Of a DNA stretch of 6,275 nt, positions 1 to 6,127 are shown piece by piece. The stretch is from Rickettsia typhi (GTDB lineage Bacteria; Pseudomonadota; Alphaproteobacteria; Rickettsiales; UBA1997). The position numbers were made by a program, and so were the translations under genes. The notes under the pieces were generated by a model. That model made no database searches, was not told the DNA's origin, and saw nothing but the letters and a program-made list of their open reading frames with translations. Location: positions 1 through 6,275 of the forward strand of contig CAMASZ010000073.1 in NCBI GenBank assembly GCA_945861125.1. Reading direction: 5' to 3'. The number at the start of each line of letters is the position of its first letter. Position 1 is the stretch's first letter.

Positions 1-401
1 TTAAAAAATCCTAAACTATACAACAAAAACACGATAATCGAATCTATTTTTAAAAATATATAATCTTTTTTTTCTGATTCAAAAAATAAATCAAAAGGAT
101 TAATTTTATGAATTTTTGTTGATGCTAAAAAAATTATTTTTTGATTAGGGGTAATGTTTTTTAAATAAAAGTACCAAGACGGTAAAATTTCAGAGTGAAA
201 ATCATTAGGCTCAAAAATAACAATATTGTCTGAATTTTTTAAATTTAATAGGGATAAAATAGATCTAAAATTATAAATTCTTAGAAGACTTATAGCGAAA
301 TCAAATAGCGAATTAAAATAAATTTTTATCTCAAAAAAAATAAACTTAAAACGAAAGTCAAATAACTTATTTTTAAAATAAAAAAAATTCTTAAAATTCA
401 T
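1..401 (-). CDS. Unidentified protein, N-terminal part only (runs off the left edge)
   Basis: Reading leftward from an ATG at 401-399, the frame stays open to the window edge and gives 133 residues with no stop. The ATG overlaps the last 11 bases of the upstream reductase gene, so the two are probably translationally coupled; no Shine-Dalgarno sequence is visible. The first 40 or so residues are rich in Phe, Lys and Asn. A more ordinary stretch follows: NIVIFEPNDFHSEILPSWY at about residues 59-77, then a hydrophobic strand (IIFLAS) at about 89-94. A beta strand ending in E-x-N-D-x-H near the N-terminus resembles the start of some polysaccharide glycosyltransferases, and the sugar-nucleotide neighbours fit this, but I do not recognise the family securely. 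That it is a real gene is likely; its function is a guess. Confidence 0.6.
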   Translation of the reverse strand, partial: MNFKNFFYFKNKLFDFRFKFIFFEIKIYFNSLFDFAISLLRIYNFRSILSLLNLKNSDNIVIFEPNDFHSEILPSWYFYLKNITPNQKIIFLASTKIHKINPFDLFFESEKKDYIFLKIDSIIVFLLYSLGFF

Positions 402-1275
402 AAGATATATTTTTTAAATTTAAAATTTTCTTAAGCTTATCATTTGATATAAGAGTATTTTTAGCTCTATTGGCCCCAAAGCTATCAGCTTGAGTAATTA
501 ATGTTGATTTTATATAATTTTCATCAAGATTGTTTTTTTTAGCAATACCTAGAGCAATTTCATATTTTGATAAGCTTTCATCACCCGCAATATTAATAAT
601 ATCTTTAGATTGATAATTTTTTAATATTAATTGAATAGTATAATAAGAAGCTTGATTAAAACTAATTACCGATCTAAATGAGTCTGAGTACATTTCAATA
701 ATTTCTTTTCTTCTAATAGTTTCAATTATTTTATCATAAAAATGTTTTTTTTCAATCAGTGAGTGACCCATTAACAATGAATATCTGGCAACGCTAAAGC
801 CATGCATTAAAACCACTTGTTCAGCGAGAACCTTGGTTCTACCATATGTGTTGGCAGGATTTAAATCATCAATTTCGGTAAATATTTTATTATTCAAACT
901 TTCACCATAAACACTATCAGAAGATGAATAATAAAGCGACTCAATCTTATTTTTTGCTTTTAATAAAAATTCATCCAAACAGTGAACATTTATATAGAAG
1001 GCTTTTTCACGATTTTTCTCTACCTCTTCAGGATGATGAAAAGATGAAAGAAAAATAACTTTATATTTTGAACCTTGTGATAATTTATTGGTAAATTCTT
1101 CAAATTTACTTGGATTAGCAATATCAAAATTAATCCATTTGATTCTAGAATTTTGCTTATAAATAAGATTTTGTGAACTATTATAAGTTGCAATAATTTT
1201 TTGATCAGAATTTTCTAAAATATTTTTTAAAAAATATGAACCAAAATATCCACTAGCTCCGATTATTAAAAACAT
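391..1275 (-). CDS. NAD(P)-dependent sugar epimerase/reductase, RmlD-like extended SDR
   Basis: This 294-residue protein belongs to the extended short-chain dehydrogenase/reductase superfamily. The N-terminal Rossmann glycine motif GASGYFG lies at residues 6-12. A serine-rich active-site strand (YSSSDSVYG) spans 116-124, and the catalytic Tyr-x-x-x-Lys is Y144-K148 (YGRTK). The C-terminal part, with INIAGDESLSKYEIA (227-241) and a KNTLISNDKL segment near 272-281, resembles dTDP-4-dehydrorhamnose reductase (RmlD). The likely role is cytoplasmic reduction of a 4-keto nucleotide sugar for LPS or capsule; the substrate cannot be read from the sequence. Length is normal for the family. The start directly follows the stop of the cupin gene with no intervening base, and GAGG at 1284-1281 sits 5 bases before the ATG, a good ribosome-binding site inside the upstream gene. 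The two genes are therefore almost certainly one operon. Confidence 0.85.
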   Translation of the reverse strand: MFLIIGASGYFGSYFLKNILENSDQKIIATYNSSQNLIYKQNSRIKWINFDIANPSKFEEFTNKLSQGSKYKVIFLSSFHHPEEVEKNREKAFYINVHCLDEFLLKAKNKIESLYYSSSDSVYGESLNNKIFTEIDDLNPANTYGRTKVLAEQVVLMHGFSVARYSLLMGHSLIEKKHFYDKIIETIRRKEIIEMYSDSFRSVISFNQASYYTIQLILKNYQSKDIINIAGDESLSKYEIALGIAKKNNLDENYIKSTLITQADSFGANRAKNTLISNDKLKKILNLKNISYEF

Positions 1276-1659
1276 TTATACCTCAATATCTTTTTTATTA
1301 CCCTCTAACTCAACCCCCTTATCATACATGGTAATAAGCTTAGTGTTATCCAAATATTCAAATGAATGTCGAACAAGAGGTTCGATGATAAAAATATCAT
1401 TTTTAATCATTTCATAAACTAATTTTTTACCATCAAGTTCAAGAGTAAGAATAAATTTTCCTTCAATTACAAAAAAAAGCTCACGATTGAATTTATGATA
1501 ATGATTTCCTCGAATAGAACTTGGCTTAGAATCAATATAGTTAACTTGTGCCCATTTTAATTTGCTAACAATTTGAGTAAGAGAACCCCTATCATCAGCA
1601 TGAACGAATTCTGGCTTGATAAATTTGATAAATTGATTATCGATTTTGGAACTAAACAT
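1276..1659 (-). CDS. Cupin-fold protein, sugar-nucleotide epimerase/isomerase type (WxcM/FdtA or CapF C-terminal-like)
   Basis: This 127-residue single-domain cupin has an intact metal-site motif 1: RGNHYH (50-55), with H53 and H55, then E60 in RELFFVIEG. A second motif holds P94 and H98 (EPLVRHSFE). The N-terminal DDRGSLTQI (22-30) matches the D-x-R-G-x-(F/L)-T/S pattern of small cupins that act on dTDP- or UDP-keto sugars, such as FdtA/WxcM 3,4-ketoisomerases and the C-terminal 3-epimerase domain of CapF. Its likely role is keto-sugar isomerisation or epimerisation before the reductase encoded immediately downstream. It is the first gene of the leftward cluster. No Shine-Dalgarno sequence precedes the ATG. 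The cupin fold is secure; the exact reaction is inferred from the neighbour. Confidence 0.75.
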   Translation of the reverse strand: MFSSKIDNQFIKFIKPEFVHADDRGSLTQIVSKLKWAQVNYIDSKPSSIRGNHYHKFNRELFFVIEGKFILTLELDGKKLVYEMIKNDIFIIEPLVRHSFEYLDNTKLITMYDKGVELEGNKKDIEV

Positions 1660-1667
1660 AGTAATTT

Positions 1668-1696
1668 ATTATAATTGGTGATTAGAAAAATATTAG
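1668..1696 (-). promoter_or_regulatory. Possible promoter of the leftward sugar-nucleotide cluster
   Basis: On the minus strand a perfect TATAAT lies at 1673-1668, with its last base 8 bases before the cupin ATG. The hexamer 17 bases upstream (1696-1691) is CTAATA, a poor -35 match. If used, transcription would start at about 1661, giving an essentially leaderless mRNA, which agrees with the missing Shine-Dalgarno sequence. Such hexamers arise easily by chance in DNA this AT-rich, so this is only a candidate. Confidence 0.25.
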
Positions 1697-1749
1697 ATTT
1701 TAATTTAATCTTAAGGATAAGATTTGGTATTAATTGATGTTTTGCAATA

Positions 1750-1777
1750 TTTACAAATTATTATAAAATACTAAAAT
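1750..1777 (+). promoter_or_regulatory. Candidate sigma-70 promoter for the ilvE operon
   Basis: TTTACA at 1750-1755 (5 of 6 consensus bases) and TAAAAT at 1772-1777 (5 of 6) are separated by 16 bases. Predicted transcription start is near 1784, giving a leader of about 180 bases that contains the whole palindromic repeat unit before the ilvE start at 1966. Base composition makes chance matches likely, so confidence is limited. Confidence 0.35.
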
Positions 1778-1814
1778 TGAAATTGAAATTTTTTAGTTTA
1801 CTGCATTTATGAGT

Positions 1815-1851
1815 TATACCAAAGCAGAATTATTTCATAATTGGCTTTGGT
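1815..1851. repeat. Palindromic direct repeat, copy 1 (37 bases)
   Basis: This copy is identical over 37 bases to 1903-1939. It folds as an imperfect hairpin: ACCAAAGC (1818-1825) pairs with GCTTTGGT (1844-1851), and AATTAT (1828-1833) pairs with ATAATT (1837-1842) around the loop TTC. The only irregularity is AG opposite a single G in mid-stem. On the plus strand it is followed directly by GTTTTTATTTT, so this copy could act as a Rho-independent terminator. Confidence 0.9.
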
Positions 1852-1864
1852 GTTTTTATTTTCT

Positions 1865-1896
1865 CGCGACATTAGTCGCGGCCCCGCTTTGCGGGG
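1865..1896. repeat. Tandem pair of GC-rich perfect hairpins
   Basis: CGCGAC (1865-1870) pairs with GTCGCG (1875-1880) around ATTA. One base later CCCCGC (1882-1887) pairs with GCGGGG (1891-1896) around TTT. Both six-base stems are perfect. This is the most GC-rich patch of the window and lies between the two identical palindromes. The run of T residues lies upstream rather than downstream, so this pair by itself is not a typical plus-strand terminator. Confidence 0.85.
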
Positions 1897-1902
1897 TCCC
1901 CA

Positions 1903-1939
1903 TATACCAAAGCAGAATTATTTCATAATTGGCTTTGGT
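1903..1939. repeat. Palindromic direct repeat, copy 2 (37 bases)
   Basis: This copy is identical to 1815-1851, offset by 88 bases. Its stem is longer because the flanking ATAT (1902-1905) pairs with ATAT (1940-1943), giving a hairpin from 1902 to 1943. Its 3' edge is 22 bases before the ilvE start codon and no T run follows, so a terminator role is unlikely here. It could influence translation initiation or mRNA stability. Confidence 0.9.
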
Positions 1940-1965
1940 ATATACAACCCAAAAAATATAAAATA

Positions 1966-2850
1966 ATGAGTGATATTATTCCTTTTGATCAGAGAGATGG
2001 ATTTATTTGGCAAGATGGAGAATTTGTTCCATGGAAAGATGCTAAAGTTCATGTTCTCAATCACGGACTCCACTACGCATCATGCGTTTTTGAAGGTGAA
2101 AGAATTTATAATAAAAAAATTTTTAAATGTAACGAACACAGCGTCAGATTGCATGATTCTGCAAAAATGATGGATTTTAAAATTCCATATTCAATTGCAG
2201 AATTAAATGAAATAAAAAAACAATTAGTTGCAAAACAAAACATTACCGATGGATACATGCGTGCATTTGCTTGGCGTGGCTCTGAAAAAATGGCAATATC
2301 TGCCCAAAACAACAAAATTCATGTTGCAGTGGCTTGTTGGCCATGGCCACCATATTACTCTGATGAAGCTAGAAAAACTGGTTTAAAACTCAAATTTGCC
2401 AAATATCGTCGCCCCTCCCCTGAGTCAGCTCCTGTTTCAGCTAAAGCCGCAGGACTCTACATGATTTGTACAATCTCAAAACATGAAGCAGAACGGGATG
2501 GTTATAATGATGCTCTAATGCTTGATTATCGTGGATATTTAGCTGAAGCTACTGGGGCTAATCTATTTTTAGTGATGCAAAATAACGAACTACACACTCC
2601 AATTGCGGATTGTTTTTTGAATGGTATTACTCGTCAAACTGTAATTGAAATTGCAAAAAAACGTAATATTAAAGTAATTGAAAGACATATTAAAGCAGAA
2701 GAGCTTGAAAATGCTGTTGATGCTTTTTTAACCGGTAGCGCAGCCGAAATAACTAGAATAGGATCAATTGAAGAAAAAATAAAATATCCACAAGCTAGCC
2801 AGATGACACTTGATCTTATGCAAGATTATCATAATCTGGTTAGAAGTTAA
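1966..2850 (+). CDS. ilvE: Branched-chain-amino-acid aminotransferase
   Basis: This 294-residue class IV PLP-dependent aminotransferase performs the reversible transamination between Leu, Ile or Val and their 2-keto acids with 2-oxoglutarate/glutamate, the last step of branched-chain amino acid synthesis or the first step of breakdown. It is cytoplasmic. HGLHYASCVFEGER (33-46) is a hallmark N-terminal block; R62 is the likely phosphate-binding arginine. SAKAAGLY (158-165) carries the PLP-binding lysine K160, and EATGANLF (194-201) carries the conserved glutamate E194. GITRQTV (220-226) and LTGSAAEI (255-262) form the cofactor phosphate pocket. Length is normal. The start places the conserved IPFDQRDGFIW block at its usual N-terminal place, though no Shine-Dalgarno sequence precedes it. 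Parts of the gene (around 2401-2460) are clearly richer in G and C than its neighbours, probably reflecting strong conservation. It heads a five-gene operon. Confidence 0.95.
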   Translation: MSDIIPFDQRDGFIWQDGEFVPWKDAKVHVLNHGLHYASCVFEGERIYNKKIFKCNEHSVRLHDSAKMMDFKIPYSIAELNEIKKQLVAKQNITDGYMRAFAWRGSEKMAISAQNNKIHVAVACWPWPPYYSDEARKTGLKLKFAKYRRPSPESAPVSAKAAGLYMICTISKHEAERDGYNDALMLDYRGYLAEATGANLFLVMQNNELHTPIADCFLNGITRQTVIEIAKKRNIKVIERHIKAEELENAVDAFLTGSAAEITRIGSIEEKIKYPQASQMTLDLMQDYHNLVRS

Positions 2851-2851
2851 A

Positions 2852-3415
2852 ATGAAAAGAAAACAATTAGTTAACATTGTCCTAATATTATCAATTGTCT
2901 TTTTATTCATTGAACTACTAGATCCAAAAAAAAGCAATTCTGAAGCAATAAATAGTATTCAGATTGAATTTCAAGCTATTCAGCGAAATTATCCAAATAA
3001 AATTTCTGGAATTGCCAAAGTAACTGATGGAGACTCAATAAAAATCAATAAAGAACCGATTAGATTATTAGAAATAGATGCTCCTGAAATCAAACAAGAA
3101 TGCTTTGACAAAGAAAATATTAAATATAAATGCGGTCAAAATAGTTATGAGTTTTTATTTAATCTAGCTGATGGAAAAAATATCGACTGTTTTTACAAAG
3201 AGAAAGATATATATAACCGTTACTTAGGATATTGCTTTAACAATAATACTTTGATAAATAAAGAAATTTTAAAAAGTGGCCATGCTGTAATTTATAATTA
3301 TAGTAATTCTAGTAAAAGCTTTATTGAAGCCGAAGAACAAGCTAAAAACCAGAATATTGGAATATGGCAAGGAAAATTTATTCTACCCAAAAATTATCGA
3401 AAGATGAGAAAATAA
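2852..3415 (+). CDS. Membrane-anchored staphylococcal-nuclease-like (SNase/thermonuclease) protein
   Basis: This is a 187-residue protein with a basic N-terminus (MKRKQ), one hydrophobic segment (about 6-23) acting as a signal anchor or uncleaved signal, and an SNase OB-fold domain from about 50 to 175. The catalytic set of micrococcal nuclease is present: D61 in VTDGDS, R71 in IRLLEIDAPE, D76, E79, and R123 in IYNRYLGY. It is therefore probably an active calcium-dependent nuclease facing the periplasm, where it could degrade environmental or host nucleic acid; the biological role is inferred. The frame is open further upstream to an ATG at 2810, but that start would overlap ilvE by 41 bases and put extra residues before the basic signal-type N-terminus. 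The ATG at 2852, one base after the ilvE stop, is preferred. Coupled translation with ilvE is likely. Confidence 0.85.
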   Translation: MKRKQLVNIVLILSIVFLFIELLDPKKSNSEAINSIQIEFQAIQRNYPNKISGIAKVTDGDSIKINKEPIRLLEIDAPEIKQECFDKENIKYKCGQNSYEFLFNLADGKNIDCFYKEKDIYNRYLGYCFNNNTLINKEILKSGHAVIYNYSNSSKSFIEAEEQAKNQNIGIWQGKFILPKNYRKMRK

Positions 3416-3441
3416 TAACAGCTCCATTTAAAAAATGCCAA

Positions 3442-4434
3442 ATGATGCAAGAATTTGATTTAATTACAAAATTTTTTAAGCCTTTAACTAATAAAACAGC
3501 AAATTCTGACAATCTAGAAAATGACACTGCCTTTATAGATTTAAAACAAAGCGAACATTTGATATTAAGCAAAGATTTATTCGTTGAAGATATTCACTTC
3601 TTAAAAAGCGACGGAGCATACAAAATTGCTAGCAGATTATTATTATCAAATCTATCTGATTTAGCTTCAAGCGGAGCAGAACCACTCTATTACATGTTGG
3701 GCTTTTCAAAAACCAATAATACTGATGCTTCTTTTGTTAAAGAATTTGCTCGAGGATTAAGTGATATTCAAAAAAAATATAATATTAGTTTAATTGGTGG
3801 CGATACTGTAAGGTCAAATAAATACTTTTTTTCAATTACAATTTTTGGTAAAACTAAAAAAAATAAGTTTTTAACAAGAAATCAAGCAAAAAAAGGGAAC
3901 TTGATTTATGTATCAGGAAACATAGGAGATGCATATTTTGGATTAAAAATTAATCAACAAAAAAAGTTAAATTTAGATAAAGATTGCCAATACTTGCTTG
4001 ATCGCTATTTCTTCCCAAATCCACAAATCAATCTAGGAAAAGAATTGGTTAAAAGAAATCTTTCAAGATGCGCTATTGATATTTCTGATGGATTATTAAG
4101 CGATTTAAATCATATATGCACCAATTCTAACTTAACCGCTAATATTTTCCTAGAACAAATACCAATTTCTAATCAATTAAAAAGAATTCTAAATAAAAAA
4201 ATTGATAATGAATATTTAAATATTATTAGTGCTGGAGATGATTATGAGCTGATTTTTGCGATTGATCAAAAAGATCAAAAAAAAATTACCTATCTGGCAG
4301 ATTTTTTAAACATAAAATTAACTAATATTGGCTATTTTACTGGTTGTAATGATAAATCATCTTTAGTAAATTTATTTAATAATAATAAAGAACTTAAAAA
4401 AATAAAAATAAACAAATATGGCTACGAACATTAG
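3442..4434 (+). CDS. thiL: Thiamine-monophosphate kinase
   Basis: ThiL phosphorylates thiamine monophosphate with ATP to give thiamine diphosphate, the active cofactor; it is a cytoplasmic AIR-synthase/PurM-like enzyme. From the ATG at 3442 it has 330 residues, the usual length. MMQEFDLITKFF matches the usual ThiL N-terminus. Motifs in order: NDTA (27-30), KDLFVEDIHF (44-53), NLSDLASSGA (70-79), GGDTVRS (119-125), SGNIGDA (158-164), DISDGLLSDL (213-222) and AGDDYELIF (264-272). The acidic metal-binding residues are mostly retained; the usual D-D-A-A near the start reads N-D-T-A. The frame is open up to an ATG at 3364, which would add 26 residues and overlap the nuclease gene by 52 bases; the added residues have no family support. 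A second ATG at 3445 is equally possible. No clear Shine-Dalgarno sequence is visible. Confidence 0.92.
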   Translation: MMQEFDLITKFFKPLTNKTANSDNLENDTAFIDLKQSEHLILSKDLFVEDIHFLKSDGAYKIASRLLLSNLSDLASSGAEPLYYMLGFSKTNNTDASFVKEFARGLSDIQKKYNISLIGGDTVRSNKYFFSITIFGKTKKNKFLTRNQAKKGNLIYVSGNIGDAYFGLKINQQKKLNLDKDCQYLLDRYFFPNPQINLGKELVKRNLSRCAIDISDGLLSDLNHICTNSNLTANIFLEQIPISNQLKRILNKKIDNEYLNIISAGDDYELIFAIDQKDQKKITYLADFLNIKLTNIGYFTGCNDKSSLVNLFNNNKELKKIKINKYGYEH

Positions 4435-5083
4435 CGACAATAAGAAAATTGAATTTCCAAGTTATTTTACTAGAGCCACTGGAGCAGCGATAGATATAAT
4501 AATAGTTTTAGTAATTAGAGGTTTGACCATGACTTTTCTTGCTTTAATATGGCTTAATCAAGCTATCTATAAATTTATTCAAGATTTTCGTGAAAAATTT
4601 GGTACTGAGCAACCAAAATCAAGTCCAGAACACATCGATTTTATTAAAAATCATGAAATTATTTTGCACTTTTTCTTTTTTTACTTAATAACTTTCTTAA
4701 TAGGAATGATTTATCATGCTTATTTAAATTCATCTTCTTGGCAAGGTACAATTGGTAAAAGGATTATGGGTATTACACTAGTTAAAAATAATGGCTTTAA
4801 AATTTCTTTTTTTAGAGGAATGTTGCATTATCTATTATCAGTATTACCATTCTTTTTTTTATTTTATTTAATCTTTTATCAGTACAGTAATAACGTAAGT
4901 TTGTATCAGGCAATTACCGGATCAACAACCAATATAATTCTCGGATTAGTTTTTTTATTATGGACTGAATTAAATCTTTTTACAAAAAATAAAACCACAA
5001 TTTATGACATAATCTGCAATACCACCATCATAATTAATAAACCAAAACATAAATGGCCTTGGAGTAAAAAAAATAATGCATAG
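4418..5083 (+). CDS. RDD-family integral membrane protein
   Basis: This 221-residue inner-membrane protein has an RDD domain. The diagnostic residues are R19 (SYFTRATGA), D26 (AAIDIIIV) and a later Asp, D197 (TTIYDIICNT). The typical WQGTIGKRIMGITLV block lies at 108-122. Likely membrane segments are about 22-47, 80-103, 134-155 and 171-188. A hydrophilic loop (about 55-79) follows the first segment. RDD proteins are poorly characterised; some have been linked to ion or solute transport, but no function can be assigned here. The gene overlaps the end of thiL by 17 bases and the start of lpxC by 8, so it is embedded in the operon and probably translationally coupled on both sides. Its last residues are basic and Trp-rich (KPKHKWPWSKKNNA), suggesting a cytoplasmic C-terminus. 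Confidence 0.85.
   Translation: MATNISDNKKIEFPSYFTRATGAAIDIIIVLVIRGLTMTFLALIWLNQAIYKFIQDFREKFGTEQPKSSPEHIDFIKNHEIILHFFFFYLITFLIGMIYHAYLNSSSWQGTIGKRIMGITLVKNNGFKISFFRGMLHYLLSVLPFFFLFYLIFYQYSNNVSLYQAITGSTTNIILGLVFLLWTELNLFTKNKTTIYDIICNTTIIINKPKHKWPWSKKNNA
5061..5064 (+). promoter_or_regulatory. Ribosome-binding site of lpxC
   Basis: GGAG inside the 3' end of the RDD gene lies 11 bases before the lpxC ATG at 5076. It is one of the few recognisable Shine-Dalgarno sequences in this window and supports the overlapping start. Confidence 0.5.
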
Positions 5084-5936
5084 CTTATTTCAAAAAACTA
5101 TAAATAACAAAATTAGCTGTAATTCAGTCTCGCTTCATAGCGGAAAAAATACCTCTTTAACCATCATACCCTCTGATGTAGATACTGGAATAATTTTTCG
5201 TAGAACTGATTTAGAAAAAGGCAAAAATGAAATTAGAGCTGATTATAAAAATGTAACCACAACTAACTTGGGAACAACAATTCAAAATGAATTTGGAGTA
5301 AAAATTTCTACAATTGAACATCTGATGGCAGCAATTTGGGGTTGTGGAATTGATAATTTGATAATTGAAATTAATAATATTGAAGTACCTATTATGGATG
5401 GCTCTTCCGAGCCATTTGTTTTCTTAATAGAATGTGCTGGAGTTAATATTCAAAATAAATCAAGACAGTTTCTAGAATTAACAAAAAAAGTAAGATATGA
5501 AGAAAATGATAAATATATTGAAGCATCCCCGGCCAAAGAATTTTCTTTAGATCTTCATATTGATTTTAATCATCCACAAATAAATCATCTTGATTTTAAT
5601 TATAATCAAAACTCCAGCTCTTTTAAAAATGATATTTCTCGAGCAAGAACATTTTGTTTCAAAGAAGAAATAGAATACATGCATCAAAATGGATTAGCCA
5701 AAGGAGGATCTCTCGCAAATGCTATAGTTATTGATCAAAATAAAATAATTAATAGTGAGTCACTACGCTACAAAGACGAATTTATCAGACATAAAGCTTT
5801 AGATTTTATCGGAGATTTATTTCTTTGCGGGAAATACATCACCGCTAATTTTAAATGCAACAAAACTGGTCATACCATAAATAATAAATTTCTTCATAAA
5901 TTATTCTCTGATCAATCTTCTTGGAGGCTGGTGTAA
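5076..5936 (+). CDS. lpxC: UDP-3-O-acyl-N-acetylglucosamine deacetylase
   Basis: LpxC is the zinc enzyme that removes the N-acetyl group from UDP-3-O-acyl-GlcNAc, the committed step of lipid A synthesis, in the cytoplasm. In 286 residues all catalytic landmarks are visible. TIEHLMAA (79-86) carries E81 and zinc ligand H82. FIRHKALDFIGDL (237-249) carries zinc ligands H239 and D243 plus K240, and GHTINN (265-270) carries the catalytic H266. The VPIMDGSSEPF block (104-114) and the SRARTFCF block (188-195) are also typical. The protein is a little shorter than the E. coli enzyme (305 residues) but both domains appear complete. The start overlaps the RDD gene by 8 bases and has GGAG upstream. It is the last gene of the operon. 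Its presence implies the organism makes lipid A, hence LPS, consistent with the sugar-nucleotide genes at the other end of the window. Confidence 0.96.
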   Translation: MHSLFQKTINNKISCNSVSLHSGKNTSLTIIPSDVDTGIIFRRTDLEKGKNEIRADYKNVTTTNLGTTIQNEFGVKISTIEHLMAAIWGCGIDNLIIEINNIEVPIMDGSSEPFVFLIECAGVNIQNKSRQFLELTKKVRYEENDKYIEASPAKEFSLDLHIDFNHPQINHLDFNYNQNSSSFKNDISRARTFCFKEEIEYMHQNGLAKGGSLANAIVIDQNKIINSESLRYKDEFIRHKALDFIGDLFLCGKYITANFKCNKTGHTINNKFLHKLFSDQSSWRLV

Positions 5937-6100
5937 TAAATTTCAACTTAAAAACATCGATTTAATCAATCAAACCTCTATTTTTGTAAAAACTTGTAAA
6001 AAAAGTTCTAATACCATTTTCATCATAAAATGAATCATTTGAAAATGACAAATTAAGTTTCATCTTTTTGGCTAAAAATCTCTAAAAACTTTTTATTCAG

Positions 6101-6127
6101 TCGCGCTAAAGCGAGCGAAACTTTTTA
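6101..6127 (+). terminator. Possible terminator of the ilvE-lpxC operon
   Basis: TCGC (6101-6104) can pair with GCGA (6115-6118), and the adjacent GC (6105-6106) with GC (6111-6112), leaving a small loop and a GA bulge. AACTTTTTAT follows. This is a GC-rich hairpin plus a T run about 165 bases after the lpxC stop. The stem is short and imperfect, so it is a weak candidate. Confidence 0.35.

Larger units (their letters stand above)
1815..1942. mobile_element. Candidate miniature inverted-repeat element (MITE-like), 128 bases
   Basis: The unit starts TATACCAAAGC and ends GCTTTGGTATA, so its ends are inverted repeats bounded by TA dinucleotides, as expected for the TA target duplication of IS630/Tc1-type elements. 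It is built as palindrome, T-rich linker, two GC-rich hairpins, then an identical palindrome. It has no protein-coding content that looks selected, and its central GC-rich part contrasts sharply with the AT-rich surroundings. The structure is seen directly; calling it mobile is inference, and it could instead be a duplicated intergenic hairpin or a regulatory leader. Confidence 0.5.

Noticed and set aside
1721..1730. GATTTGGTAT, an inverted near-match to the IS and repeat end (ATACCAAA)
   Set aside because: Only eight bases match the repeat end (ATACCAAA, read inverted) and there is no partner repeat or hairpin around it; it may be chance, so it is not called as another element end.
1809..1928. 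Plus-strand 39-codon frame starting at ATG 1809, considered as a small protein or ilvE leader peptide
   Set aside because: It lies almost wholly in the palindromic element, ends inside the second repeat, lacks a ribosome-binding site and has no run of Leu, Ile or Val codons expected of an attenuator peptide. It is most likely a by-product of the repeat.
1815..1939. Two 37-base repeats separated by 51 bases, resembling a minimal CRISPR array
   Set aside because: There are only two repeats, the intervening sequence is itself made of hairpins rather than unique spacer DNA, the repeats are long AT-rich palindromes, and no cas gene is nearby.
2106..2315. Minus-strand frame opposite ilvE
   Set aside because: It lies entirely within the strongly supported ilvE coding sequence and shows no recognisable domain.
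2810..2851. Upstream ATG for the nuclease gene
   Set aside because: It would overlap ilvE by 41 bases and put 14 extra residues before the basic signal-type N-terminus; the ATG at 2852 gives a normal signal anchor directly after the ilvE stop.
3364..3441. Upstream ATG for thiL
   Set aside because: The added 26 residues are not seen in ThiL proteins as I know them and would overlap the nuclease gene; the MMQEFDLI start matches the family.
5962..6063. Minus-strand 33-residue frame after lpxC
   Set aside because: It is short, lacks a ribosome-binding site and family resemblance, and such frames are common by chance in noncoding AT-rich DNA.
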